From Massilia eurypsychrophila (lineage in GTDB: Bacteria > Pseudomonadota > Gammaproteobacteria > Burkholderiales > Burkholderiaceae_D), in the NCBI RefSeq assembly GCF_002760655.1, contig NZ_PDOC01000018.1:1-64000 (forward strand): a DNA stretch of 64,000 bases, read 5' to 3'. The notes beneath the pieces were generated by a model. The model was not told the DNA's origin, did no database searches, and was given only the letters and a program-made list of their open reading frames with translations. This document shows, piece after piece, positions 18,037-26,886 of the stretch. Both the position numbers and the translations under genes were made by a program. Each line of letters starts with the position of its first letter. Within the stretch, counting starts at the first letter, position 1.

Positions 18037-18090
18037 TTTCATCCTCTTTATGATGATTTCACCAAACAGCTTCGTGACAAGGAGATTCAC

Positions 18091-19059
18091 ATGAATAGTT
18101 TAGAAAGTATCGCCACCGGACCGATGTGGGCCGGCTTCATCGCCTTTGTGCTGCTGATGCTGGCGCTGGACTTGTTCGTTTTCGGCGGCAACAAGGCGCA
18201 CAAGGTCAGCGTCAAGGAAGCCGGCATCTGGTCGCTGATCTGGGTCAGCCTGGCGCTGCTGTTTAACGGCGGCTTGTGGTGGTACCTGAAAGGCACGATG
18301 GGCGCCGAGGTGGCCGACCAGAAGGCGCTCGAGTTCCTGTCCGGCTACCTGATCGAGAAGACGCTGTCGGTCGATAACGTGTTCGTGTTCCTGCTGATCT
18401 TCACCGCCTTCCAGGTGCCGCAGCAGTACCAGCGCCGCGTGCTCATTTACGGCGTGCTGGGCGCCATCGTGATGCGCGCCGTGATGATCATGGCCGGCGC
18501 CTGGGTGGTGAGCGAATTTAGCTGGGTGCTGTACGTGTTCGGCGCGTTCCTGCTGTTCACCGGCATGCGCATGCTCGTTGCAGCCGACCAGGAGCCCGAC
18601 GTGGCCAACAATCCTGTGCTGCGCTTTGCGCGGCGCCACTTGCGGGTCGCCGAGGGCGACCACCAGGAGCGCTTTTTCGTGCTCAAGGATGGCGTGCGTT
18701 ACGTGACGCCGCTGTTCCTGGTGCTGATCCTGATCGAGGTGACCGACCTGGTGTTCGCGGTCGACTCGATCCCGGCCATCTTTGCCATCACGACCGATCC
18801 GTTCATCGTGTTCACGTCGAACCTGTTCGCCATCCTGGGACTGCGGGCGCTGTACTTCCTGCTGGTCGATGTGGCCGATCGCTTCCACCTGCTCAAGTAT
18901 GGCCTGGCGATGGTGCTCACCTTCATCGGCGTCAAGATGCTGATCATGCCGTGGTACCACGTGCCGGTGCAGGCGTCGCTGACGGTGGTGGCGGTGCTGA
19001 TCGCGGCCAGCTGTATCGCCAGCCTGGTGGTTGCCCGCAAGGACGACGCAACGAAGTAA
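18091..19059 (+). CDS. alx: TerC/Alx-family integral membrane protein (322 aa)
   Basis: Eight or nine membrane helices. Family signatures are EKTLSVDNVFVFLLIF and VTDLVFAVDSIPAIFAIT with their acidic residues, and NLFAILGLRALYFLL. Length is normal for Alx. Alx-type proteins act in Mn2+ export and alkaline-pH response; TerC in tellurite resistance. AAGGAG lies before the ATG. It is divergent from nhaR and followed by a TerB-like gene 86 bp downstream. No yybP-ykoY riboswitch was seen in the 119-bp leader, unlike in E. coli alx. The precise substrate is unknown. Confidence 0.88.
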   Translation: MNSLESIATGPMWAGFIAFVLLMLALDLFVFGGNKAHKVSVKEAGIWSLIWVSLALLFNGGLWWYLKGTMGAEVADQKALEFLSGYLIEKTLSVDNVFVFLLIFTAFQVPQQYQRRVLIYGVLGAIVMRAVMIMAGAWVVSEFSWVLYVFGAFLLFTGMRMLVAADQEPDVANNPVLRFARRHLRVAEGDHQERFFVLKDGVRYVTPLFLVLILIEVTDLVFAVDSIPAIFAITTDPFIVFTSNLFAILGLRALYFLLVDVADRFHLLKYGLAMVLTFIGVKMLIMPWYHVPVQASLTVVAVLIAASCIASLVVARKDDATK

Positions 19060-19145
19060 GCAAGCGCGTGGCCCGGCGTTCGGGTCGCGCGTCATTGGCA
19101 ACATCGCAACATGTATCACTCACCGCAACGTAAAGGGGAACTGGA

Positions 19146-19544
19146 ATGCGCTCGTATGAACTCAATAGTGGACAGGCAGCGGCTCGCGTGCTGGCGCTGA
19201 CAATGGTAGTGGACGGCAATCTGGCGCAAAGCGAATTGATTGCCATGGACCGCACGCGGATTTTGCGTTACGTCGACCTTGAGCGTGACGACTTCCACCA
19301 GTTGTTGCAGGAACTGTGCGAGGACCTGCTGACGACGGCGGAGCACGGCGACGTCCGGATCGATGCGCGGCTGATCGATGGCGTGCTCGGCGAGATTGCC
19401 GATCCGCAGTTGCGCCGTCACCTGCTCAAGGCGATGTGGTCGATCGCCGACGCCGACGACTGGCTGGCCGACGCCGAGGCGGTGTTGCTGGCGCGCGCGA
19501 CTGTCCTGTGGGCCGCGCAGACCGGCTTTGCCGCGGCCAGCTGA
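19146..19544 (+). CDS. TerB-like protein (132 aa)
   Basis: An all-helical acidic protein. LALTMVVDGNLAQSELIAMD at about residues 16-35 and WSIADADDWLADAEAVLLAR at about 98-117 match the two acidic helical hairpins of TerB-like domains, which bind metal. The ribosome site is AAAGGGGAACTGG. It follows the TerC-family gene on the same strand, which supports a metal-stress role. The family call is by pattern only. Confidence 0.65.
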   Translation: MRSYELNSGQAAARVLALTMVVDGNLAQSELIAMDRTRILRYVDLERDDFHQLLQELCEDLLTTAEHGDVRIDARLIDGVLGEIADPQLRRHLLKAMWSIADADDWLADAEAVLLARATVLWAAQTGFAAAS

Positions 19545-19545
19545 A

Positions 19546-20445
19546 TTAGGGCAGGCCGAGCGCCTTGCGGATTGCCGGCAGCACCAGTTGGAACGCCGGC
19601 GAGCCGGCGGCCACTTCGTCATAGTGGCTGGCGCCGGGCAGCACGATGACGCTGGCGCTGTCGCCGGCGGCGCGGGCGCGGGCGGCATAGTCGGTGGCCA
19701 CGCGCGGCGGCGAGACGGTGTCGAATTCGCCCGTGATGAGCACGGTGTTGCTGCCGTTGGGCATCAGGTCGGCGGCGTTGGTGTCGGAAAAGATGTCCGG
19801 CCTGGCGCTGCTGGCCACGCCGGCCAGCTGGACTGTGTCGCGCCCGCAGCTCGATTTGATCAGGGCTGCCTCGTGGCGCAGGTCGGCCAGGCCGCCCAGG
19901 CTGATGATCTGGCGCACCGGCAGGATCTGGGTCCGGAACAGCGGGCTCGACGGGGCAATCCTGGCGCGCCCGGCGATCCACTGCACCAGCTGGCCGCCGG
20001 CCGAATGGCCGACCGCGACGATGCGTTCAAGGTCGAGCTTGTGACGGCCGGCGTGTTCGCCCAGCAGCTCGAGCGCGCCATGCATGTCCTGATAGGTGCC
20101 CGGGTAGCCGCCGCCGTCTTCGTCGACCCGTCGGTATTCGACGTTCCAGACGGCGATGCCTTGCGCGGCCAGCGCGCCGGCCAGGTTGCGCATCTGCTCG
20201 ATGCCGCCGAACTTGATGGTCCAGCAGCCGCCATGTACCAGCACGACGACCGGAAACGGCCCGTCGCCGGCCGGACGGAACAGCTCGACATACTGCGACG
20301 GCGCGCTGCCGTAGGCAATCTTTGCCGTCGGCGCCGGCCCGCTCAACGCCAGGTAGTCGGCCAGCTTCATCGGCGCGGCGGCGGTGGCGGCGCCACCGAA
20401 AGAACACAGCAGGGCGGCTAGCAGGGTGCGCAGGCGGGGTTTCAT
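19546..20445 (-). CDS. Exported alpha/beta hydrolase (299 aa)
   Basis: It has a signal peptide (MKPRLRTLLAALLCSFGGAA). PVVVLVHGGCW supplies the oxyanion segment, VAVGHSAGGQL the nucleophilic Ser, ITGEFDTVSPP the acid and GASHYDEV the His. The layout is that of the BD-FAE / esterase-lipase group with an HGG motif, close to kynurenine-formamidase-like enzymes. Substrate unknown; the export signal argues against a cytosolic kynurenine role. It is convergent with the TerB-like gene with no gap. Confidence 0.82.
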   Translation of the reverse strand: MKPRLRTLLAALLCSFGGAATAAAPMKLADYLALSGPAPTAKIAYGSAPSQYVELFRPAGDGPFPVVVLVHGGCWTIKFGGIEQMRNLAGALAAQGIAVWNVEYRRVDEDGGGYPGTYQDMHGALELLGEHAGRHKLDLERIVAVGHSAGGQLVQWIAGRARIAPSSPLFRTQILPVRQIISLGGLADLRHEAALIKSSCGRDTVQLAGVASSARPDIFSDTNAADLMPNGSNTVLITGEFDTVSPPRVATDYAARARAAGDSASVIVLPGASHYDEVAAGSPAFQLVLPAIRKALGLP

Positions 20446-20594
20446 ATTGGCATCTCGTCAAGGATTAGCGCTGAACTATATACAAGGTGGGCGGTATGCG
20501 GCAAGCGCCGCTTTGGGCCCGCACGATTGAAGCGGGGGCGGCAGGGCATTCATGGCCTTCATGCTAGTCTGCCAAAAACTATTGGAGAAATGTT

Positions 20595-20816
20595 ATGCAG
20601 CAAGCAGCAGAAGAATACCGTGGCTACCGCATCGACGTCGAGCCCATCAAGGACTGCAGCGACCTGTGGGATTTCGAGTACACCATCACCAGCCTGGCCG
20701 GCGGCGAGCCGCGGGCGCGCTCGAAAACGGTGGGCGGCTATGCGACCGCGGACGTGGCGCGCTTTGCCGGCATCGCAGTGGCGCGCACCGAGATCGACAA
20801 CCTGCTGGCCTCCTGA
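20595..20816 (+). CDS. Small unknown protein (73 aa)
   Basis: Starts MQQAAEEYRGYRIDVEPIKD after TTGGAGAAATGTT. It has a mixed alpha/beta pattern with an E-Y-R-G-Y-R start and conserved-looking W-D-F-E-Y-T. No family recognised. Codon use and ribosome site support a real gene. Confidence 0.55.
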   Translation: MQQAAEEYRGYRIDVEPIKDCSDLWDFEYTITSLAGGEPRARSKTVGGYATADVARFAGIAVARTEIDNLLAS

Positions 20817-20958
20817 CGCGCCCGGCGACAGCGAGCGTGGCGCCGGCGCGACTGCCGTCGGGCAGACGCCGCCGGCGCTTGATTTTAGACAAAATTGCAG
20901 CGGCGCAAATCGCTACGATATTTATTTGGCCCAAAACATTGGGCAGAAAAGGCACAGC

Positions 20959-21183
20959 ATGAGCACCATCGATCCGAACAACGAGCAGGCATGGGATCGC
21001 GGCATCAGCAGCATCGGTGCGCATTCGACGCCGGACCCGGATGATCCGGGGTCGCAGCCGCCGGGGCCGAATCCGAACCCGGACGATGTGCCGCCGCCAG
21101 CCCATTCACCGGTCAAGGAACCGACCTTGCCGGAGCCGCCGATCAAGGCGGCAGCGGCACCAGGCCCGGGCCTGATGATGTAA
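20959..21183 (+). CDS. Small Pro/Asp-rich disordered protein (74 aa)
   Basis: Starts MSTIDPNNEQAWDRGISSIG after AAAAGGCACAGC. The rest is Pro/Asp/Gly-rich (DPDDPGSQPPGPNPNPDDVP) and probably unstructured. It faces a similar Pro/Ala/Asp-rich gene on the other strand (21190-21381) with only 6 bp between the stops. Function unknown. Confidence 0.5.
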   Translation: MSTIDPNNEQAWDRGISSIGAHSTPDPDDPGSQPPGPNPNPDDVPPPAHSPVKEPTLPEPPIKAAAAPGPGLMM

Positions 21184-21189
21184 AAAGCG

Positions 21190-21381
21190 TTATGGCCGGT
21201 TTGGCGCGGCCGGCTTGGCATTGTCGTCGGCGCCGGACTTGTCGGCCGGCAGCGGCGGGATCTGGCGGATGATTTCCTCGGTCTCTTTCTGCGCCGGGGT
21301 TTTCTCGCCGCTGCCGATGTCGGCTTCGTCGAGCATCGGACGGGCGGTTCTAGGGTCGTTTGGGGCGGGTGTCTGGTTCAT
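21190..21381 (-). CDS. Small charged, Pro-rich protein (63 aa)
   Basis: Starts MNQTPAPNDPRTARPMLDEA after an AGGAG box, which fixes the ATG at 21381. The sequence is hydrophilic with one amphipathic stretch (QKETEEIIRQIPPLP) and no domain recognised. Convergent with 20959-21183. Confidence 0.5.
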   Translation of the reverse strand: MNQTPAPNDPRTARPMLDEADIGSGEKTPAQKETEEIIRQIPPLPADKSGADDNAKPAAPNRP

Positions 21382-21574
21382 GCTGCGTCTCCTGGGGGCT
21401 GTGGTGCGATCGGTGGATCGTATCAGCGTCGCTCGGCCGCTGTCGCGCAGTATGACGTTGCCATTGTGTTGCTTCCGTTCTACATATATTGCTAATGTGT
21501 TTGCCGTCACATAGTTGAATGTCGTAAGCTTTCTATACTGCTTCATCAGAGTCTTATTTGTTCGGGAGAGCGTC

Positions 21575-21712
21575 ATGGGCAATTCGTTACACAACAAGAT
21601 TTACCTCGGCCGCACCCCGTTCTACGCCTCGCGGCGGATGCGCGTGATCCTCGCGCTGACGCTGGCCGCCAGCATCGGCCTGGCCTGGCTGGCGGTGCGC
21701 AGCTTCAAATAA
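21575..21712 (+). CDS. Small single-pass membrane protein (45 aa)
   Basis: Starts MGNSLHNKIYLGRTPFYASR after CGGGAGAGCGTC. One membrane helix is at about residues 23-42, with a basic N-terminal flank, and the protein ends VRSFK. Function unknown. Confidence 0.5.
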   Translation: MGNSLHNKIYLGRTPFYASRRMRVILALTLAASIGLAWLAVRSFK

Positions 21713-21785
21713 GGATGCCGCGACGGCGATTGCCGGTTGCCCTGTCGGGAATGGGCAGGTACCATGGGCGCCGCAACGGCTAACC

Positions 21786-22169
21786 ATGAAAGCGGTAATG
21801 AAGAACGAGAAATTGACTACGGATGAATATGACGCACTCGGCCACGTCGAGCGCGGCGCCGCGCACGACAAGGTAAACGCCTGCGTCGGGCGCAATGTCA
21901 AGCGGCTGTCGGGCCTGAAGATGATCCAGTACGGCAAAGATGGCCGGCTGACATTGACCGACAAGGGGCAGCAGACCTTGTTCCTGCGCCGCTGCATCGG
22001 CGGCCTGCGCGCCGTGTCGGCCGATCCGGCTGCCAAGCTCGATGCCGATGTCGCCGCGTTCCTCGGCAAGAAGTCGCACATTATTGCGCGCGAAGAGGGC
22101 GGTTACGACGTCACCGACAAGGGGCGCGAATCGCTGGCCGATATCGAGGCCCAGGATAAACTGAAGTAA
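21786..22169 (+). CDS. Unknown protein with two winged-helix-like halves (127 aa)
   Basis: Starts MKAVMKNEKLTTDEYDALGH; the ATG at 21801 is an alternative. Two related halves each end in a wing-like segment: YGKDGRLTLTDKGQQTL and EEGGYDVTDKGRESL. This resembles the wHTH 'T-x-K-G' wings of MarR/PadR-like folds, but no family was assigned. A strong terminator follows directly. Confidence 0.6.
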   Translation: MKAVMKNEKLTTDEYDALGHVERGAAHDKVNACVGRNVKRLSGLKMIQYGKDGRLTLTDKGQQTLFLRRCIGGLRAVSADPAAKLDADVAAFLGKKSHIIAREEGGYDVTDKGRESLADIEAQDKLK

Positions 22170-22174
22170 TGGAC

Positions 22175-22203
22175 GAAAAAAACCGGGCGATGCCCGGTTT
22201 TTT
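22175..22203 (+). terminator. Rho-independent terminator
   Basis: The stem AAAAAACCGGGC / GCCCGGTTTTTT with a GAT loop is a textbook terminator 6 nt after the stop codon at 22169. Confidence 0.92.
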
Positions 22204-22303
22204 GTTTGGCGGTCGTGTCCCGAATCGACCATCATCCGCACCGCCGACGGTGTCGACGCCAGCGCCGCGGCGCGCCGTGTGGCGCCCGCGGAGTGCGGGT
22301 AGG

Positions 22304-22333
22304 GGCGTCCCGGCCATGGTCGGCCGGGACGCC
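22304..22333. repeat. 12-bp inverted repeat downstream of the gene at 22339
   Basis: GGCGTCCCGGCC at 22304-22315 pairs perfectly with GGCCGGGACGCC at 22322-22333. It lies 6 nt past the stop of the minus-strand gene and has no T tract. It may be a terminator or mRNA-end stabiliser. Confidence 0.55.
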
Positions 22334-22338
22334 GGTGC

Positions 22339-22542
22339 TTACGGGCGGCGGCGGTTCGGGTAGACCAGGGTGCGGATCGCCACTTCCGCCGGCACGTTCA
22401 TCGCCGACAGGAATTCAGCGGCGCGCTGCAGGCCGACCGACGGAATGGATGCGATGGCCTGGTTGACGACATCGCGGGTCCGGAAATCGGTGCGCGGATG
22501 CTTGATGTCGTGCCGGTTAAGTTGTGCGCGAGGATGGTTCAT
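22339..22542 (-). CDS. Small unknown protein (67 aa)
   Basis: Starts MNHPRAQLNRHDIKHPRTDF; the ATG at 22542 follows AGAGAAACT. A C-terminal helix reads VNQAIASIPSVGLQRAAEFL, and the protein ends in PNRRRP. No family recognised. Confidence 0.5.
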   Translation of the reverse strand: MNHPRAQLNRHDIKHPRTDFRTRDVVNQAIASIPSVGLQRAAEFLSAMNVPAEVAIRTLVYPNRRRP

Positions 22543-22681
22543 AGTTTCTCTAGTTTTTCCATGGTGGACTGCGCTGGAATGTCTCTGACGGATCATTTTG
22601 CGTTATGCAAGGATGATAAACCAAAAACATCGAATGATGTCGATTTCACCATAAGAAAATTTGCTATTTGGACACACTTCA

Positions 22682-22920
22682 ACAATTGGGGTCAGACCCG
22701 TTTTTTCGCCGCCATTCGCCGGCTCCCACCGAACAATTACGCGCCGCGTGGATGCCCCGGCGCGGCACCCCAATCGAGCGGCGATAGTGCGACCTTCATA
22801 GCGGGAGGAGAAGCTCTCAAGGCGCACATGTCGGCTGCACTAAAATTGGGGTCAGACCCCGACTTTATAGACATTGTTTGCGATTTGGCCGAACAACAAA
22901 CGGGTCTGACCCCAATTGTT
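22682..22920. mobile_element. MITE-like element with 23-bp terminal inverted repeats
   Basis: AACAATTGGGGTCAGACCCG plus TTT at 22682-22704 is repeated in perfect inversion at 22898-22920. The 239-bp element has a third internal copy of the core (AATTGGGGTCAGACCCCG) at 22844. It encodes nothing convincing. No target duplication is evident at the ends. It ends 10 bp before the stop codon of the CHASE-GGDEF-EAL gene. Shorter versions of the core occur at 41463-41496 and 43284-43313. Confidence 0.65.
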
Positions 22921-22929
22921 TAAGCGGGC

Positions 22930-25842
22930 TCAGGCGACGAGGATCTCGGGCGCCATCGCGTCGAGCAGCGGCAGGCGCCGTTGCTGGCGCACCAGTTGCT
23001 CGAATTCTTCAGCGGGCAGCGGCCGGCTGAAGTAGTAGCCCTGCATCTCGTCGCAGCCGTGGCGGCGCAGGTAGTCGAGCTGCTCCTCGGTCTCGACGCC
23101 TTCGGCAATGACCGCCAGCTTCAGGTTGTGCGCCAGCGCGATGATCGACGCCACGATGGCGGCGTCGTTCGAGTCGCGCGTGATCTCGGCAACAAACGAG
23201 CGGTCGATCTTGAGCACGTCGATCGGGAAGCGCGACAGGTACGACAGGCTCGAGTAGCCCGTGCCGAAGTCGTCGATCGACAGGTTCACGCCAAGCGCCT
23301 TCATGCCGTGCAGCAGTTCGACCGCCAGAGTGACGTCGCTCATGAACAGGCTCTCGGTCAGCTCGATCTCGAGGCAGGCCGGCGCCAGTCCCGTCTCGGC
23401 CAGCACACGGCGAATGTCGGCGATCAGGTTGGCGGCGCCGAACTGGCGCGCCGACAGGTTGACGGCCACCCGCAGCTTGCCCAGTCCCTCGTCCTGCCAG
23501 GTCTGGTTCTGCTGGCACGCCGCGCGCATCACCCAGGCGCCGATCTGCACGATCAGGCCGGTTTCTTCGGCCACGCCGATGAAGCGGGAAGGCGCCACCA
23601 TGCCCATCTCTGGATGCTGCCAGCGCAGCAGCGCTTCCATGCCGACAATTTCGCCCGTCGCCAGGTCCACCTGCGGCTGGTAGTGCAGCACGAATTCGTC
23701 GCGCTCGAGCGCGTTGCGCAGCGCCCCTTCGATGCGCACCCGCTCCATCGCGTCCTCGTTCATCGACGGCGTGTAGAACTGGAAGTTGTTGCGCCCGAGC
23801 TTCTTGGCGCGGTACATCGCAATGTCGGCGTGCTCGATCAGGCTGTCGGCCGGGGCGCCGTCGGTCGGGTACACCGCCACGCCGATGCTGCAGGTGACGA
23901 AGAATTCTTTGCTGCCCAGCATGACCGGCTGCGCCACCGAATCCATCAGGCGCTGCACGATGTCGACCGACAGCCTCTGGTCGACGTGTTCGGAAAGGAT
24001 GACGACGAATTCGTCGCCCGACAAGCGCGCCACCGTGTCGGTGTCGCGCAGCGCCCCCCGCAGCCGCGCCGCCACCGTCATCAACAGCACGTCGCCGGCC
24101 TTGTGGCCCATGCTGTCGTTGACGAACTTGAAGCGGTCCAGGTCGATCAGCATCACCCACACCGGGTGCAGCGAGCGCATCGAATAGGCGATCGCCTGGC
24201 CGAGGCGGTCCTGCAGCAGGCTGCGGTTGGGCAAGCCGGTCAGCACATCGTGCTGGGCGACGTGGTGGATGCGCTGCTCGGACAGCTTGCGCGCGGTGAT
24301 GTCGGTGCCGGTGCCGCGGTAGCCGCGAAACACGCCGAGCTCGTCGAACACCGGCTCGCCGTTGACGCAGAACCAGCGCACGCCGCCCTGGTCGTCGACC
24401 ATCGGGTACTCGAGGTCGGTGAAATTTTTGTGCGCGCGCAGCTGCGCAATGTGGGCCTGGCCCCACTCCGATTCTTCCATGCTGGGCACGCCGTCCCAGC
24501 GCGTCTTGCCCAGCAGCCGCTCGGCGGCGACGCCGGCCTTTTCGCCGAAGCCGCCGGTAATGGCCGTGTAGAGGAACTGCTCGTCCTGCTCCCAGTACCA
24601 GTCGGACGACATCGACACCAGCTGGCGGAAGCGCTGCTCGCTTTCCTGCAGCGCCTTTTCGGTGCGCCGGCGGTCGAGCACGTCGTGGATCAGGCGCTGG
24701 TTCGACAACTCGAGGTCGGCGGTGCGCTCCTGCACCAGCCGCTGCACCCGCCGCGAGCGCTGCACCATGCCCTGCACCAGCGCGCTCATCAGAAACGTCA
24801 TCAGCAGGCCGCCGACCAGTACCAGCAGCGAGCCGAAATGTTCGCCCAGGAACGGGCGCGGCTGCTCGCGCACGTCGATGCGCCACGGCTGGCCGGCGAT
24901 GTCGAGGTTGCGCGCCAAGCTGGGGTGCTGATCGAGCGCCACCCAGCGCGCCATGCTGGCGAGCAACGAGTCGGCCGCCGGCGCCGCCACCAGCGTTGCT
25001 GGCGCCGCCGGCGAGCCGCCGCCGGCGCTGTCGAACACGGAAATGAGCGCGCCGCCGGGGCCGCCCGCATACGCGACCAGACGCAGCTTGTCGTCGTCGA
25101 GCAAGCCGTTGCTGATCAGGATGCTGTGCACCAGCTCTTCGGCGCGGATGATGACGGCGGTGTCGCCCACCAGCGCGGCGCGCCGTTCGGCCGCCGTCGC
25201 CGTCGGCCTTGCATGGCGATACACCGGCATGATCACCATGAAGCCGGCCTGCGGCTGCTTGTCGCGCAGCAGGCTGATCAGTCGCGTGGCGCCGGGGCGG
25301 CCGCTGTCGATGGCCCGCTCGAGCGTATCGACGATGGCGCGGCTGGCGGAGGCGTCCAGGCCAAAGGTGAATTCGTTGCCGGCCAGCGGCTCGACGAACT
25401 CGACGGCGACGTGGCGCGCGCGGCGCGGCGCCGGCACCGGCTTGCCGTCGACGATGTCGACGATGCCGCTGCCCGGACGCACCGTCTGCAGGCTGGACTC
25501 GAAGCCGGCGCGCTCGGCGTCGCTGACGACGCGGTGGTAATTGAAGGCGCGGATGAACGGGTAGCGCTGCAGCAGCGGCGTGGTGTAGTCGTGGAACTGG
25601 TGGCGCGTGACCGGTTCGACCGTGGCGAACAGCTGGTTGGTCACCTGCACCACTTCGACGGCAGCGTCGAGGCCGGCGCGAATGGCGCCGATGCGCACGT
25701 TGGCGCGCTGTTCGAACGCCAGGTTGATCTTGTCGTACTCGAGATGGCTGACGGCGATGAACAACGCGGCGGTCGCGGCCAGCCCGCCGCCCAGCGTGAG
25801 GGCAGTGGCGACAGCGAGCGAAAACTGCGGGCGGCGCGGCAT
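22930..25842 (-). CDS. CHASE-PAS-GGDEF-EAL cyclic-di-GMP protein (about 970 aa)
   Basis: A membrane-bound sensor that makes and/or degrades c-di-GMP. TM1 is near residues 10-32, a periplasmic CHASE-type domain follows (FNYHRVVSDAERAGFESSLQ), and TM2 (LLVLVGGLLMTFLMSALVQG) is followed by a coiled coil. A PAS domain has EQDEQFLYTAITGGF, then GGDEF with SGDEF and EAL with EALLRW, DDFGTGYSSLSYL and KIDRSFV. The S in SGDEF is tolerated in active cyclases and the EAL residues are intact. The ATG at 25842 is preferred because AAAGGA stands 9 nt upstream; in-frame ATGs at 25854 and 25908 are alternatives. Confidence 0.92.
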   Translation of the reverse strand: MPRRPQFSLAVATALTLGGGLAATAALFIAVSHLEYDKINLAFEQRANVRIGAIRAGLDAAVEVVQVTNQLFATVEPVTRHQFHDYTTPLLQRYPFIRAFNYHRVVSDAERAGFESSLQTVRPGSGIVDIVDGKPVPAPRRARHVAVEFVEPLAGNEFTFGLDASASRAIVDTLERAIDSGRPGATRLISLLRDKQPQAGFMVIMPVYRHARPTATAAERRAALVGDTAVIIRAEELVHSILISNGLLDDDKLRLVAYAGGPGGALISVFDSAGGGSPAAPATLVAAPAADSLLASMARWVALDQHPSLARNLDIAGQPWRIDVREQPRPFLGEHFGSLLVLVGGLLMTFLMSALVQGMVQRSRRVQRLVQERTADLELSNQRLIHDVLDRRRTEKALQESEQRFRQLVSMSSDWYWEQDEQFLYTAITGGFGEKAGVAAERLLGKTRWDGVPSMEESEWGQAHIAQLRAHKNFTDLEYPMVDDQGGVRWFCVNGEPVFDELGVFRGYRGTGTDITARKLSEQRIHHVAQHDVLTGLPNRSLLQDRLGQAIAYSMRSLHPVWVMLIDLDRFKFVNDSMGHKAGDVLLMTVAARLRGALRDTDTVARLSGDEFVVILSEHVDQRLSVDIVQRLMDSVAQPVMLGSKEFFVTCSIGVAVYPTDGAPADSLIEHADIAMYRAKKLGRNNFQFYTPSMNEDAMERVRIEGALRNALERDEFVLHYQPQVDLATGEIVGMEALLRWQHPEMGMVAPSRFIGVAEETGLIVQIGAWVMRAACQQNQTWQDEGLGKLRVAVNLSARQFGAANLIADIRRVLAETGLAPACLEIELTESLFMSDVTLAVELLHGMKALGVNLSIDDFGTGYSSLSYLSRFPIDVLKIDRSFVAEITRDSNDAAIVASIIALAHNLKLAVIAEGVETEEQLDYLRRHGCDEMQGYYFSRPLPAEEFEQLVRQQRRLPLLDAMAPEILVA

Positions 25843-25968
25843 TGTCCCGGGCATTCCTTTGGTGGCAAGAAGCCGGGTTGGCTTCTCATGGAGACGGTAG
25901 TGTGTCACATCCTCGTTCTATTGCGCAAATAAATTGTTTGGTAGCAACAGATAGTGCGGAATACGTTG

Positions 25969-26793
25969 TCACTTTGAAACATTGTGCCGCAGCGAGAGGT
26001 AAGCGACCAGCGCGCGCACCAGTAGCCGGTTGAAGGCGCCGATGCCAGTGCCGTGGCGGCGGCCCGTCAGCCGGCGCAGCCGCAGCGCGCGCCGCGCCGC
26101 CGCCGTGTCCGCAGTGGCGCCGGCATCAAGGTCGAGCGGCGCCTTGACGGCAAACAGGATGCAGTTGTTGCCCGCTACCCGGTCGAGCCAGCACACCTGG
26201 CCGCCGAACATCAGGCGCAGCCGCCCCAGCATTGCCTGGTACTGCGGATCGTAGCTGAAGATGTTCGCCACCAGCACGCCGCCGTGGCGCAGCGCGCGCC
26301 GGCAGTGGGCATAGAAGCGCGAGCTGCCCAGCGCCGGCGGCAGGCCCGCCTCGTCGAAGCCGTCGACCACCAGCACGTCGACGCTGCCGGCGCCGGCCTG
26401 CGCGATCCAGACGGCGGCGTCGGCATGCACCACCCGAAAGCGATCGTCGTCGGCCGGCACGCTGAACTGCGCTCGCAGCGCGATGACGTCGGCGCGCAGT
26501 TCGATGACGCTGATGCGCGCGCCTGGGAAGTGGCGGTAGCAGAACTTGGCCAGCGAGCCGCCGCCCAGGCCGACCAGCACGATGTGGCGCGGGCGCGGCA
26601 CGAACAGCGCAAAGCACATCATCGCGCGCGAATAGGCCAGCATCAGCCGGCTGGGGCGCGACAGCCGCATCTCGCTTTGCACGTTGCCCGGCGTGAATTC
26701 GAGCGTGCGCACGTCGCCGTGCGTGCGCACCAGGGGCGGCGATGGCGGCGAGCAAAGCGACTGGGCGGATGACGGGGCAGGAATCGCGGGCAT
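25969..26793 (-). CDS. Spermidine-synthase-fold protein (274 aa)
   Basis: A Rossmann core with HIVLVGLGGGSLAKFCYRHF (SAM-binding type loop), ISVIELRADVIALR, RVVHADAAVWI and VDVLVVDGFDEAGLP matches SpeE-like aminopropyltransferases. The N-terminal part is short and there is no SpeD nearby. Many such proteins are annotated 'spermidine synthase-like' or 'fused MFS/spermidine synthase' without proven polyamine activity. The start at 26793 (MPAIPAPSSAQS) is tentative; no strong ribosome site. The C-terminal 50 residues are Arg-rich. Confidence 0.75.
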   Translation of the reverse strand: MPAIPAPSSAQSLCSPPSPPLVRTHGDVRTLEFTPGNVQSEMRLSRPSRLMLAYSRAMMCFALFVPRPRHIVLVGLGGGSLAKFCYRHFPGARISVIELRADVIALRAQFSVPADDDRFRVVHADAAVWIAQAGAGSVDVLVVDGFDEAGLPPALGSSRFYAHCRRALRHGGVLVANIFSYDPQYQAMLGRLRLMFGGQVCWLDRVAGNNCILFAVKAPLDLDAGATADTAAARRALRLRRLTGRRHGTGIGAFNRLLVRALVAYLSLRHNVSK

Positions 26794-26886
26794 GGCGCCA
26801 GTATAGGCGAGCGTTGTCGCGCGGGCAGATACCTTGTTTCCCAGCACAGGTTTCTGATAAGCTGATCCATCGCTCACGGAGACCCC

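Noticed and set aside
17972-18090. yybP-ykoY manganese riboswitch before the alx-like gene
   Set aside because: The gap is only 119 bp, AT-rich, and filled with LysR-type repeats; no riboswitch core was recognised.
22603-22827. Short minus-strand ORF ending near TGLTPIVEV, considered as a RAYT transposase remnant
   Set aside because: It only spans part of the MITE-like element and has no recognisable transposase motif; the TGLTPI end is simply the repeat core read in frame.
22981-25932. 983-codon plus-strand open frame
   Set aside because: Antisense shadow of the CHASE-GGDEF-EAL gene; composition is His/Val/Arg-rich without any domain.
25969-26793. True spermidine synthase (speE)
   Set aside because: The Rossmann core fits but the N-terminal and substrate-loop regions are not convincing and no speD is nearby; annotated only as spermidine-synthase-fold.
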